A DNA stretch of 49,411 bases, from NCBI GenBank assembly GCA_015852425.1, contig JAAAIG010000188.1, positions 1 through 49,411 on the forward strand. Direction: 5' to 3'. The translations under genes were made by a program, and so were the position numbers. The notes under the pieces are model-generated. The model saw only the letters and a list, made by a program, of their open reading frames with translations. It did not search any database and was not told where the DNA came from. Below, in pieces: positions 34,145-44,696 of this stretch (position 1 is the stretch's first letter; every line of letters starts with the position of its first letter). The stretch comes from Gryganskiella cystojenkinii (taxonomy: Eukaryota > Mortierellomycota > Mortierellomycetes > Mortierellales > Mortierellaceae).

Positions 34145-35325
34145 ATGTCCAACCTCTACTACAAAAAGGACGCCCACAAGTCTATAGAGGGTTTGCTCTA
34201 TGCGCTCTTTGTCTATAACTATCTTTTGGATACCAGCACGTTTGGACTTCTTTTGCGTTGTCTTGTACAGGATGTAAGTCATGCTCGCGTGTGACATTGC
34301 GCCTGATTTTTGAATCCGAACAGCTGGCATGTCAAGACTTTGGCTAACCATGCAAAAAATAATTCCTCGGCTCTACTTTACTATTTCAGCAACTGCTGTC
34401 TGTGAAATCAAAGGATACGACCCTGCGGATAGCATTATATGCGATTGTCGCTACCAGTTTTTTAGCCTTTCTTCGACATTTGCATGCTCCGAGTAAATAC
34501 GCTGTCATTATTGACTTTATCGGCAATGGTAAGAAAGATGAAAGGAAATAAGAGACTCGAGTTGTTGGTTGCCACGTTGTCCCGCAAGAGCTAAAAAAAC
34601 AATTCTTTTCTTTCTTTGGCTGTTGAAAACGTGTAGTCTCACCACCAAGTCGAACTAAACTGTTCTTCTTGGATCTGGTCATTATGGGTCTCCAGATCCT
34701 TCAAGCACTTGTTGTCTCGGCGTTCTTGAAGGCGGGGAGTAATGGCGCCAGGGTCGCGGCATCGCGCAATGGTCAGCAACAGGCACCGAGAACGATCACC
34801 GCTCCTTCAACACCACCTCCTGCAGGATCTAACTCGGGAACAAGTGCACAGACACAGCCGTCAGCCTCTACCTCTGTTAGTATCGCTGCACCTACGAGCG
34901 AATCATCGAGAACCCGAACAGGTCCAAGCGGATCATTATCACGCGAGGCTGGATCATCGTCGACTTTATTCGAATATACCCCAACACATCATGCCCTCGA
35001 TCCGGCCGAGGACGACGCTCGAGCAAGGACGACATCTTCTGAGCACAGGAGCAGGCGGCATCGTAGGAGGAGAACAAGCGATAGTCAAAGAAGCGGATCA
35101 AGCTCCTCTGAGAGCACTGGGGAGGAGGACGATGATGTGTTGGCGGATGATGACTTTGAGGAAATGCGGGACCAAGAGACATTTGTGTTCCAGTTACAAT
35201 TCAGGGATGTCGTGTCATACCTGCTCTCGAACGAGGAACCTCTTTCATTTCCGCGGCTCGATATGTCAGCTCAACGGACGGCGCCTGCGACAGAGGCGGA
35301 TCGGGTCCAGGACCTGCCTGTATGA
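34145..35325 (+). CDS. DUF1746 protein, Dsc E3 ligase subunit 4-like
   Basis: Three exons, 34145-34273, 34390-34528 and 34637-35325, give 318 residues. The N-terminal domain fits DUF1746: YALFVYNYLLDTSTFGLLLR, a hydrophobic segment YAIVATSFLAFLRHLH, then IIDFIG and PPSRTKLFFLDLVIMGLQIL, i.e. about three membrane segments. Proteins with this domain include Dsc4 of the fission-yeast Golgi Dsc ubiquitin ligase, which triggers proteolytic activation of the SREBP sterol sensor. The C-terminal half is Ser/Arg/Glu-rich and probably cytosolic, with an acidic block EEDDDVLADDDFEEM. The next two genes encode sterol biosynthetic enzymes. The link to the Dsc complex is inference from the domain. Confidence 0.75.
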
Positions 35326-35719
35326 CCGCCGTGTGCGACGATACAATGTACTATACATATCTTAAATTAATAACAGCAAAGAAAGAAGGAATGAAAAAGG
35401 AAACGAGGAAAGAGGAAAGAGAAGAAGGAAGGCTGGAGATGATCGAAGAGATACCAGGTATTTTGGTGCGCCAGTGGGAACGCAGAAAAGTAGGGAAAAA
35501 ACCGGATTTTCGCGCCAACAAAGCTATTGAGGAGACCCAAAGAAAATGGCCTGATTTTTTTTTTTTTTTTCCAACGGGGCAGGAAGTCCGTCACTCAGAT
35601 CGTGCGAAAGCTGCAACCGTGCCTGTAGAGTCTTGTTTTTCTTTCTTTTTCTTTTACCCTTTCTCTCTTTTTCTCCTATTCATTCCTATCTTTCCATCAC
35701 ATTCACCTCTCATTCGACC
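35326..35719. promoter_or_regulatory. Dsc4-like 3' region and EBP promoter
   Basis: A 394-base spacer between tandem genes. A purine-rich AAGGAAACGAGGAAAGAGG block lies at about 35397-35430, and a T run followed by CTTTTTCTTTTACCC precedes the EBP start. No sterol-response-like element can be confidently read. Confidence 0.4.
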
Positions 35720-36564
35720 ATGACCGTCGCTCATCCTTACTACCCCAGGAACTTGGTCCTCGACCACTATGTCCCCAACACCAACACAATGCAACAGACG
35801 CTGACGATCCTCTTCTCGACTTTTGGCGCTATCACCGTCGGTGCTTTGGCTCTGGCCTACCAAAAGCGTCATTCGACCCTCAAGGGTTTCGGCAGTCAAT
35901 CTACATTCCTCTGGTTCGTCATGTGTGGATTCATTCATACCTTCCTCGAGGGTTATTTCGGTATCAACCACAAGACCCTGGCCGGAGACCAGACTGTCTT
36001 TGGTCAGGTCTGGAAGGAGTATTCCCTCAGTGACTCGAGATACCTCTCCAGCGACTCGTTTGTCGTCATCATGGAGAACATCACTGCTGTAGGTGGCTTT
36101 TTTTTTTTTGGGGGGGGGGGGAGGTTTCTTTCCTCGGACAACTGCCATCCCTTTACACGTTGTTATGCAAACTGAACGTCATTGCCACCGATCGATTTAT
36201 CCATGCTCACAAACGCTTTTTTTTTCTTCCTAATGTTGAATAATAGTTCGCCTGGGGTCCCTTGGCGTTCTACACGGCCTATGCCATGTACACGAACAAG
36301 CCCAGTCGTTACATCTGCCAGTTGATCATCTCCTTGGGTCAACTCTATGGATGTGTCCTTTACTACCTCACCACGATCTTTGAGGGCTCTCCTCACTGCG
36401 ACCCTCGCCCTTACTACTATTACTTTTACTTTGTTTTCATGAACGTCTTTTGGATGATCGTCCCCTCAATCTTGATCCACAACTCGATCAAGACCCTTTA
36501 CAGGGCCATGAAGGCAGCCCTCGCCCTTGAGGCTGCTGGTGCCAAAACCAAGAAGAGCAAATAA
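35720..36564 (+). CDS. EBP-type sterol delta8-delta7 isomerase
   Basis: Two exons, 35720-36088 and 36247-36564, give 228 residues, the usual EBP size. The EXPERA-type membrane protein has the expected active-site segments: FIHTFLEGYFGINH (His and Glu), VIMENITAFAWGPLAFYTAY (Glu, Thr, Trp) and YFVFMNVFWMIVPSILIHN (Asn, Trp). Four to five transmembrane helices are evident, and the C-terminus is lysine-rich (KTKKSK), consistent with ER retention. It converts delta8 sterols to delta7 sterols. Most Dikarya use the unrelated Erg2 for this step. ERG6 lies immediately downstream in convergent orientation. The intron starts with a T12-G12 homopolymer pair. Confidence 0.9.
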
Positions 36565-36920
36565 GGTGGATTCTTGATTTCTTTATCTCTCCCTCTCGCT
36601 CATCCCTTTTCTTTCCCTCTTCAATTGCATTATTTGCTTTTTGTTCCAACAATAAAAACCAAAGAACCAAACTTTTTTTTCTACGGCCTTTCCTTGTGAA
36701 TACATGGGCCAGAGGACGTGTTTTCACAAATTTATTTAGGTGTGCTTGACAATGTAAAGAAGAGGAACTAAAATACCTGGTTGGTTATGCAGACTCAGGT
36801 ACTGCTATGTGGAATGAGTTGGGTGTACATTAGACTATTAGGAATTTGGTAGCGAAGAACGTTTAAGTACGAGGGGCGAGTAGCATAGCGAATAAAAGAT
36901 AGAAACAAAACGGACCATGA
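36565..36920. other. convergent 3' spacer, EBP and ERG6
   Basis: The spacer is 356 bases between facing stop codons. AATAAAAAC at 36651-36659 is the probable EBP polyadenylation signal. The rest should be 3' UTR of ERG6. No coding region is seen. Confidence 0.45.
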
Positions 36921-38987
36921 TCAAGCCATAGGCTTGCGAGCGACGAAAAAGTACATTGGCGTAAAGATACCGAGTTCAGCACCCTCGAGCACAGAATCTG
37001 CAGCGGTCTGCAAGATACTCGAAACCTTTGCTGATCCAGCAGCAACCAGACCCAATGCCTCCAAAGTCTTGACCATGTAGGTCGTCGCTGCACGTCCCGC
37101 GGTCGTAGTCCTCAAAACTGTCAAATAATCCCAGAACGCGTTCGCTTGCCGGATGTCACCCTGCAAAGGATAATACCACTTGATCTTGTCGTCCGTCGCG
37201 CCCATGTCCTTTGCAATCTCAATATCAAATCCAACAGTCTCGAGGGCCTTGAGACAATCTGTCACGGTCACCATCTTTGCGACTCCATTGCCTACCTCGA
37301 GACCTCGGACAATCCTGAGATGTCGAGCATTAGTGGGATCGTACTTATCGGTCATGAGCCATTCATAACATCCAAAGACGCCACCGGGTTTCAGGATTCG
37401 AAATGCTTCGCCATAGACTCCCTCAAGAGACGAGGCATGAACCGTAGCCTCGATCGCATAACAAGCATCGAACATGTTATTCTCGATTGGCATGTTCATG
37501 AAATCCCCCTTGACGAAATCGGAACGGGTCTCGAGTCCTGCAGAGACTGCGTAGCGTTTTGCACGGTTGATCTGGTAATCATTGTTGTTCAATCCCGTGA
37601 TATGGGCGCCTGTGAAGTGTCCAATCTCTCGAGCGGGGCCTCCAACACCACAGCCAATGTCCAAGACTCGGTAGGCGGGTTTGATGCCCATGTTGGCCGC
37701 AAGATAATGCTCGTGTCGAGCAATCGCCTGTTGGAAGGGTTCACGAGGGCGGAATCTGCAAAAGTGGAAGGAGGTTCCCCAGGCGTACTAAAATGTAGGG
37801 TGGCAGTAAGATCGTCGATCGGATGGACAAGTAGTAACACAAAGAGTGTTAGACATATGGTACAAAAGGTACCGTTAGCATGAAAGGGGCTAAAATATCA
37901 ACTTGATCCCGCACTCATCCTGTCATTCTCTATTTCCTCTCCACACATTCGCCACCCTTGCATTTTTGCCGAGATTCCAGGTCGCCGTAGCTAAACGTGT
38001 TCAACTCTTTTCTCAGGCCTTCTTTTTTGTTTTCTCCCCATCCTCGACGCGACCAATGCGTGGTTGTTTACGCTCAAAATAAGCGTAGCCCTTTCTAGTT
38101 GTGTCATTTTCCCTGTTATGCAAAAAACAGAAAACCTTGTCTTTTCGTCTACCTCTCTCTTCCTCGCCCGATTTTCTTTGGTGTTTTTCTCGTTCTACAC
38201 TGCATCAGCTCCACCAACACCTCCTCCTTTTCTAAACAGAAAAAACATGAATTTTTTTGTCAACTCTCCCTCCTCCTCGAAACAAAGTGAGACTCGAGCC
38301 CAAAAAAGAAGGGAAAACCCGTGGGGCAGGAGAAGAGGATGAAAACATCCTCTCTCTCCCTTCTTTGAAGTCAAAACACCATCTTTTTTTCCTCTTGATC
38401 CGTCTTTCCAGGGCAAAAAGGCAGCATCAACGTCAAAACACCAATGATCATATCCCGTAACAACAGGTTGGATTGATGGGGGAGCAAGTGGTAGAGGAGA
38501 AAAGGAGAAGAAGAAACATCGCAAACGAGGATGGTTCGTAAGGCTAGTGAAATACAACCGACAGCCACAACCACAAAAAGAAATACTCCTTTCCTTTCGC
38601 CCCACCCTATTTTGCCTGCCGCTGGCCGGTACACTTTCTTGCGGTTCTTCTTGTCTTCCTTTCCAGTGCGCTATCGCTATTTGTTGCTCTTACCTCGTAA
38701 AAGTCCGTGGCGAGATCGTAAAAGGAGTTTGCGACGACCTTGTAGGCATTCGCTCTTTCCGCGCGAGCTTCTTCTGTCTCGTTCTCGGGTTGTTCCTCTT
38801 TCCAGTTGTCCAAGTAGCTGTTGACTACAGTCGATTGGAACTCCTTGTCCTTCTTGTGGAGTTTTGAGATCAACGAGTTTTGATGGTTGGCCTCGTCCCA
38901 GGAATATCCATGAAGAGCCTTGGAGAGAGCCAGGTCTTCTTGGTTCCGTTGACTGATAACGGTGTTGGCGACGAGTGGGGGTGACAT
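36921..38987 (-). CDS. ERG6: sterol 24-C-methyltransferase
   Basis: Two minus-strand exons, 38987-38694 and 37787-36921, are separated by a 906-base intron and give 386 residues. Exon 1 encodes the N-terminal helices (LHGYSWDEANHQNSL, NSFYDLATDFYE). Exon 2 begins YAWGTSFHFCRF and continues EPFQQAIARHEHYLAAN, both Erg6 hallmarks. The SAM-binding motif VLDIGCGVGGPAREI starts at 139. GVFGCYEWLMTDKYDP and the C-terminal sterol methyltransferase domain (IFTPMYFFVARKPMA at the end) are present. It methylates C24 of zymosterol-type substrates to fecosterol, the step that defines ergosterol. It faces the EBP isomerase, which acts next in the pathway. The phase-0 junction FYE/YAWG reproduces the family sequence, so the long intron is well supported. 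Confidence 0.95.
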
Positions 38988-39277
38988 GATGTTAGTTGGT
39001 GTCCGGTTCAAAGAGGGAGAGAAGGGAAAGGATGAGATGCGAGCGTTGAAAAGAAAGTGCTTGTGTTTGTGAGATAGAGAGAAAAAGAGAGACAAAAAAA
39101 ATCGCGTCCTCAAATTGCTTTTAAGTCGGGTGTCAGTACAGTCAGATTTTTCCGACAATGTTGAAACATTCAGCAAACAAAAGAGAGCGCAAGCAAAACA
39201 ACATTCCTCAGCCTTTTCTTTTCTTTTTTGGGGGATGAGCTCGGCCTATTTTTTTAATATCATAAATTCTTTTTTGC
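38988..39277. promoter_or_regulatory. ERG6 promoter region
   Basis: About 290 bases between the ERG6 start and the next minus-strand stop. On the coding strand the part nearest the start is CT-rich. No factor site is assigned. Confidence 0.4.
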
Positions 39278-40603
39278 CTACTTATTTGAAACATATCCCA
39301 AGCCAAGTCGCTTTCGAATCCCTTCATCCTCAGTCGCTGCTGCGGCTGTAGGTCGGGTACGACTGAGAAGCCAACCCCACCAGGCAAACGCACGTTGGAT
39401 CGCTTCGGGACTTGGGGACGGCATAATGTTCTCGATCCGATGTTCGTCGATCATACCATAATCATTGAACTGGTATACAAATACGCCTGCGTACGAAGAA
39501 GGAGGAGGAGATGTTGGGCCAGAGGAGGTCAAGACGACTGAAGGTCGGGTCGTACCCTTCATCGTCCAACGGACAGTGACCGTTGTAGGTGGGATTGATG
39601 CCTGGGAATTTTCGACATCACCACGCTCGCCGCTGATTGATCCTCCATCATCCAACAAGATGACATTTCCAGGTGGTGGTGGTGACGGCGGCGGTAGCAT
39701 GCTGATATTGAGAGGACTGGTTGGAGACGCACTCGCATTCCTGGGCTCTATCAAGTTGTCGGCTCTATCTGATACAAGCAAGGTAGCGGACGAACTCGTG
39801 TTGGCGGTCCCGCTCATATCACTCGAATCGCCTCCAGAATCCATACCACCAAGTCCTCGACCTCCGCGATCCTGAACCCGTATCGATTGGATATCAAACT
39901 CGATATCTCGGAACCACATCTTGAAGCTCCACCGGACCGCACCTGCGAGCAAGAAGTAGACGGGTTTCCCTTGTAAGGAGACATTTGTATGGCTGGCCTC
40001 GATCAACCGGATGTTGGGCGCGTATATTGATGTGTTGCAGAGACCATGTTGAAAGAACTGTGGAAGTTCCTCTCGAAGTGTCCTGATTGCTGTCAAAAAA
40101 AATTGTAAAAAACGCGTGTTCCTTATCGAGTGAGTTCCGATGTGCTAGAAATATTATAGTCATGGATGCAAGCGCTCATACAGCTTTAAAAAAAAAATAC
40201 CTGTTCCGACACGGAGCTTGTATTCCTGTGGTGATCCGGGGTCGTTGTTAAAGTCATCGTTTGAGTACTTGAAAATCGGGTCCTGTTTGGTGTTATAGGC
40301 GTCCGTCCAGAGCCCGCGCGAGCAGGCTAGGCGAAAGATGCGTTGATCGTGATCCTTACATAGGGGGATGAGGAGCGATCTGTGGTGTCTAATATCGCGC
40401 AACAAGGCAGGTCCTGAGTATGGTCGAGTAGTCGTTGAGCTTGAAGGAAGGGAGAGTTCACGCCGTGGTGAAAAGTGTAATGAGCGGGATCCATGAGCGA
40501 GACCTTGGGTGTTGCTCTGACCAGCGGTGGCGCCTAGAGCCGGTCTCGGTGAAGAAGAAGCTGAGGCCGAGTTGATTCGTGCGGCCAGTTTGGTGATCCT
40601 CAT
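39278..40603 (-). CDS. DUF2358-like protein, likely mitochondrial, with a long low-complexity insert
   Basis: Two minus-strand exons, 40603-40201 and 40089-39278, give 404 residues. The start at 40603 gives a basic, Ser/Ala-rich N-terminus (MRITKLAARINSASASSSPR) that resembles a mitochondrial presequence. An earlier in-frame Met at 40714 is possible. The core (RVGTAIRTLREELPQFFQHG, SIYAPNIRLIEASHTNVSLQ, FKMWFRDIEFDIQSIRV) and the final FQFNDYG-like strand (VYQFNDYGMIDEHRIENI) resemble DUF2358, an NTF2-like fold. Between these lies about 110 residues rich in Ser, Gly, Pro and Asp that break the domain. No enzymatic function is established. The C-terminus includes WWGWLLSRTRP. Assignment rests on memory of the family pattern, so confidence is moderate. 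Confidence 0.6.
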
Positions 40604-40825
40604 GGCGATGAGCTGCAGACCTGGTTCCTTTGTCGAATGGGAGAATGAACAGAAAACGAAAGAGGACCAACGAATGCTGAAATGTCCCCTTCTCGAAAAA
40701 GAAATATCGCTCACTGTGACGTCGTTTTTTTGCAGGGCCGTTACACGGGCGCATCGATCGTAAAAGGCCTCTCTTTGAATTCATTCCACTACATTTCTTT
40801 CTTCTAATTCCACATTGTACAAATC
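40604..40825. promoter_or_regulatory. divergent promoter, DUF2358-like (-) / GEP4 (+)
   Basis: The spacer has 222 bases shared by two divergent genes that are both probably mitochondrial. No element is assigned. Confidence 0.35.
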
Positions 40826-42051
40826 ATGGGGCAGAGCTTCAACCTTCAGGGGGTTCTACAGGCCTTTCGCGTCATTGCTTCACCGCGTCTCATGATCCCG
40901 AATCTCATTGTTCGAGGTAACATGTCATTTCTCTGGAGCCTTTAAGAAAAGGACAAAAGAACCGCGTGCTCGACTGACCGGCTCTCTTTGGCCCTTCTTC
41001 AAAGACATACGGGACATCAATTTTGAACAGCTTCGCAAGGCAGGCATCGTCGCGATTGCTTTTGACAAGGACAATTGTCTGACGCGTCCCTACGGAAAGG
41101 AGCTGCACCCGCCCTTTAACGTAAATATCCTTTTACTTGGATATGATCTGAAAAAAAATTATACAAAAATGTAGATGTGAAAAATAACAAGAGAACCGGT
41201 CGCCCATATGCGTCCTCGGTAATTTTACGTTAATAACAATTTTTAGGGCGCATGGAATCGTTGCAGAGAAGTCTACAAGGATCAAATCGCGATCGTTTCA
41301 AATTCGGCAGGTACAAATGACGACAAGGACCATACCGAGGTAAGTACCTTCTCAACATATCCCACTAATTTACATGGCGGTGTTCCTTTCATTGACATGC
41401 CAAACTTGATCTCTCCTTAATATATAAAGGCCGACCAAATTGAGAAAGCACTAAAAGTCCATGTACTACGCCATCAAATCAAGAAACCTTCGGGTGGTGA
41501 AGAACTGCTTAAACATTTCAGTGGTATTCGAGCACCGAGGATCGCGTTTGTCGGTGACCGAGCTTTAACAGATGTCGTCTATGCAAACAACAATGGCATG
41601 TTGAGTATCCTCACGCGTGATGTTGTGACAGAGGAAGGAGATAATCCGATGGCTGTGAGGGTAAAGAAAGCAACAGTTTGTTTTCCTGTTTTTTCTTTTT
41701 TTTATTTCTGTACTTTTAGTGTAGTGCTTACCATATCTGACAACGAAAACCTCCGTCATTTTTTTCATTTTCCCTTGCACGCAGATACGGCGGTTGGAGC
41801 ATAGAGTGCTTGCCTTCTTGGAGAGGATGAACATCAAGGCGAAACCTCACCCAATCCAGATCGACGTCTTGGCCGTTGTAAACCAACCACCTCCTCCACC
41901 AAAGTCAAAAGAAGAGGCTGAGGCGGCCAAGGTCGTAGCAGAAGACCATGCTGCTCGTCTGAAGAAAGAGACCGAGTCCAGGGAAAAGGAGAGGGCAAAG
42001 TCGTCTTCGCCTTCAAATGCAACGTCAAAGTCAGCTTCAGGAGAAAAATAA
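40826..42051 (+). CDS. GEP4: mitochondrial phosphatidylglycerophosphatase GEP4
   Basis: Five exons, 40826-40916, 41005-41120, 41247-41339, 41430-41660 and 41785-42051, give 265 residues. The N-terminus MGQSFNLQGVLQAFRVIASP can form the amphipathic targeting helix. The HAD-type catalytic motif is AFDKDNCLTRPY (D-x-D-x-[TN]-x-T class). Then come IAIVSNSAGT and FVGDRALTDVVYANNNGMLS, the HAD motifs II and IV, as in Gep4/PTPMT1-type phosphatases of the mitochondrial inner membrane. Gep4 dephosphorylates PGP to phosphatidylglycerol for cardiolipin synthesis. The C-terminal 60 residues are Lys/Glu/Pro-rich. All phases agree. A potential donor inside exon 3 (GCAGGTACAAAT) was rejected because reading through keeps SAGTNDDKDHTE. 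Confidence 0.9.
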
Positions 42052-42439
42052 TGTATTTTTTTTTGACCCGCGGACAAGACAGAAAAGAAAAGCTCACCTG
42101 GACATGCAAAATTGGGGAGGGGTGTATGAGGGATGGTGGTGGGATTGTGGTTCAGGGAACGAGGGTTCAACAGGTGCACAAGGCTCAAGGATCCAATGAG
42201 GCACGAGAGCAATGACCCGAGAGCCATTAAAGCAATCCGTCAAATCGATAATGCGAAATAAAATGGAGACGAAAAGAAGGTTGCCGCTTGCCTACTTCTG
42301 TCTCTCTTCTCTTCTTTTGACAACCACCGACAGACACACACTCCTCCAACGACAAATCCCACTTCCTACCGCTAGTACAATCTCTCTACTTTTTTCCAAC
42401 CAGGGACACCTAACCATTCAAACCCTCCGTCGTTCTTCG
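42052..42439. promoter_or_regulatory. GEP4 3' region and PIL1 promoter
   Basis: A 388-base spacer between tandem plus-strand genes. It starts with a T-rich stretch and ends with CT-rich sequence before the PIL1 start. No supported gene is seen. Confidence 0.4.
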
Positions 42440-44341
42440 ATGCAGAGCATCGGTCATGACCTCCGCCGGGGTCTCAACAACTTTTCCCTCGGGTACACAT
42501 TACGAAAATGCCCAGTCGCGTCTTTCTTTATTACTGTGAAACCCAGAGGGCTGTATCGACAACCCCGGGCGAAGCTGACAACCCACAAAAAACTCTCTTT
42601 TTTTTTCTTTGTTCCCTCCAATGGAGATAGAAACAACTACAAGAACATCAACAAATGGCTCGCAGAACTGAAAAACATTGATTCCTCCCTGAAGACCCTC
42701 GACAAGGAAATCACCACGAATGCAAAACTCATCTCGGGATGGGGGACAAACGAGGGCGATGACCTCACGGATGTCTGTCAACGTATGACCCAATTGATGG
42801 AAGAGATTGGACTCATTCACCAGTCTTACTCTCTTCGACATATCGCCTACCGAAAGATGATCAAGAATCTCAAGACTCAGGAGATGACCTTGGACGATGT
42901 AAGTGGTTTTTTTTTGTTCAGGGGACAGGCACTGAGGAGAGGAAAAAAAAAAAAAAAAAAAAAAAAAATATCACACGCAGACCTGATTTTTTGCCTTGGC
43001 CGTCGTGACCCCCGTCGCTTACTTTTTACCCTCTTTCTACGTCTGCTTCGCTAATCGCAGAACCGCAAGAGGAAACATGACCTCACCAACCAGATTGCAA
43101 AACATCAAAAGTCAAGTAAAGAGAACCCGATCAAAATGATGGAGCTCCAGAGTCAACTCGAGCGAGTCTCGCATGAGCTCTTACAACAAGAACTCGAGCT
43201 CCTCCAGTTCAAGCGGGTTACTATCCGGGATGCGTTCAACCAACAGTTTGATGCCATGTTGGAATACTCGGAAAAGATGGCTCTCATTGCTGGCTATGGT
43301 CGACAAATTACCAACGTTATCGATACTGGACCACAACTCGCGGAAAGCACCGCGCTTTATGGCGGAGCAGAGTACACGGCCGCGGCACTTAACCAGGTCA
43401 AGTTGGCCGTAACCAGCTGGCATCCTCAACCCATTGGTGCCGCTGTCCGAGCTCACGTTGGTCCCTCTCACGAGGAACTGGCTCTCTCGCCCGCCGTTAC
43501 CAATTACACGACCAGGACACCGATTATGCGCCAACAGTTTGCAGATGACTCGCCCGATAACCGTCAGCACTCGAACGGTTATTTAAAGGCAAGCCCCGAG
43601 AACAACCACAACAACTCGAGCACTTTGGATGATCTACAGATGCTCAAGGTTGATGCCAGTCAGACCAGTTTGCACGAGAGCAGTGCAATGGAATACGACT
43701 GGAAACAGGAAGCCCCCACCCCTGGCGGCATGAAATCGAACCGGTCCTCAGCATCGCCACCACCACCTAAGCACGTCGAGGCTTCGCCTTATATCCATTC
43801 ATTGCAAGTAAACCAATTGGAACAACAACGGCAATTGCAGCTTGAACAACAACGCGCATACCAACAGAGTATCAACAGCTATTCCAACCCATCCTCGCCA
43901 GTCTCAGGACGGTCATCGTCCCCCTCTCCAAACAACTACCAATCCGCAGCGTCTGTCGCCAACACTCTTCGACAGACGAGTATAGATAGCATCAATGGGG
44001 GCAGTGGAGGTAGCAATGGTGGTGGCGGTGGAGGATTGGTCATCGGTCGCCCTTTCACACCTACGATGCTGAGGCGGAACGACTCACAAGAACTTTACAA
44101 CAATGGATCTCAAGGACGAACCAGTCCTAGTCCGAGCTACAGCAATTACCAACAACAACATCAGCAACCTGCGTCTTACGAATCCAACGTGTCTTCTGCG
44201 CCGTCGCGAGGGTATCGCCTCGGCTTTACAGACCCTAGGGAAAGGAATCGGATGGAGAACGTAGATCTGTACAAGACCGAGGTGAATCCTGGTCCTGCCC
44301 CTGGATCGATAGCAGCCAGGTTCTCCCGGACGAGTGGATGA
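42440..44341 (+). CDS. PIL1: eisosome core protein Pil1/Lsp1 family
   Basis: Three exons, 42440-42492, 42631-42898 and 43061-44341, give 533 residues. The N-terminal BAR domain has IGHDLRRGLNNFSLGNNYK across the first splice site, then KWLAELKNIDSSLKTLDKEI, SYSLRHIAYRKMIKNLKTQE, and RVSHELLQQELELLQFKRVT with FDAMLEYSEKMALIAGYGRQ. These are hallmark segments of Pil1/Lsp1, which assemble furrow-like eisosomes on the plasma membrane by binding PI(4,5)P2. The C-terminal half is Ser/Gln/Asn/Gly-rich and disordered, with many SP sites and a Gly-rich run, longer than in yeast. The intron preceding exon 3 contains a 26-A run (42943-42968). Identity is firm. Confidence 0.93.
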
Positions 44342-44696
44342 GAAAAAACACCCACCTATCCAACATATATCCATATTTTTTAAAAATAATGATTACGACT
44401 TTCAGTCCCATAACACTGATAAAATGACGGAGGCGGAGGGAAGATTGATGGTCCATCACCAACCTGGCTGTTCCCTTTTTTATTAATCCCGTCGAACTCA
44501 CCTAGCATTCCATACCAATCCGTTTTGGTGACAATCTGAACGACTTTTTTTGCCGTCAGCTTTATTCCATCCTCTCTCACTCCTCTCTCTTTTTGTTTTT
44601 CCTTCTTTTCTCGCACACAATATCGCTTTGCACCCTTCCGCGCACTCCATCTTCTTTCATTTTGCATATCACAAACTATCTTGTTCCCTCAGAAAA
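44342..44696. promoter_or_regulatory. PIL1 3' region and promoter of the membrane-protein gene
   Basis: The spacer is 355 bases long. The downstream part is CT-rich (CTCTCTCACTCCTCTCTC near 44571) and leads into the next start. No gene or specific site is seen. Confidence 0.4.

Noticed and set aside
42212..43054. 280-codon plus-strand open frame running through PIL1 exon 2
   Set aside because: It reads through an intron and a poly-A tract. The spliced model recovers the conserved GNNYKNINKW junction.
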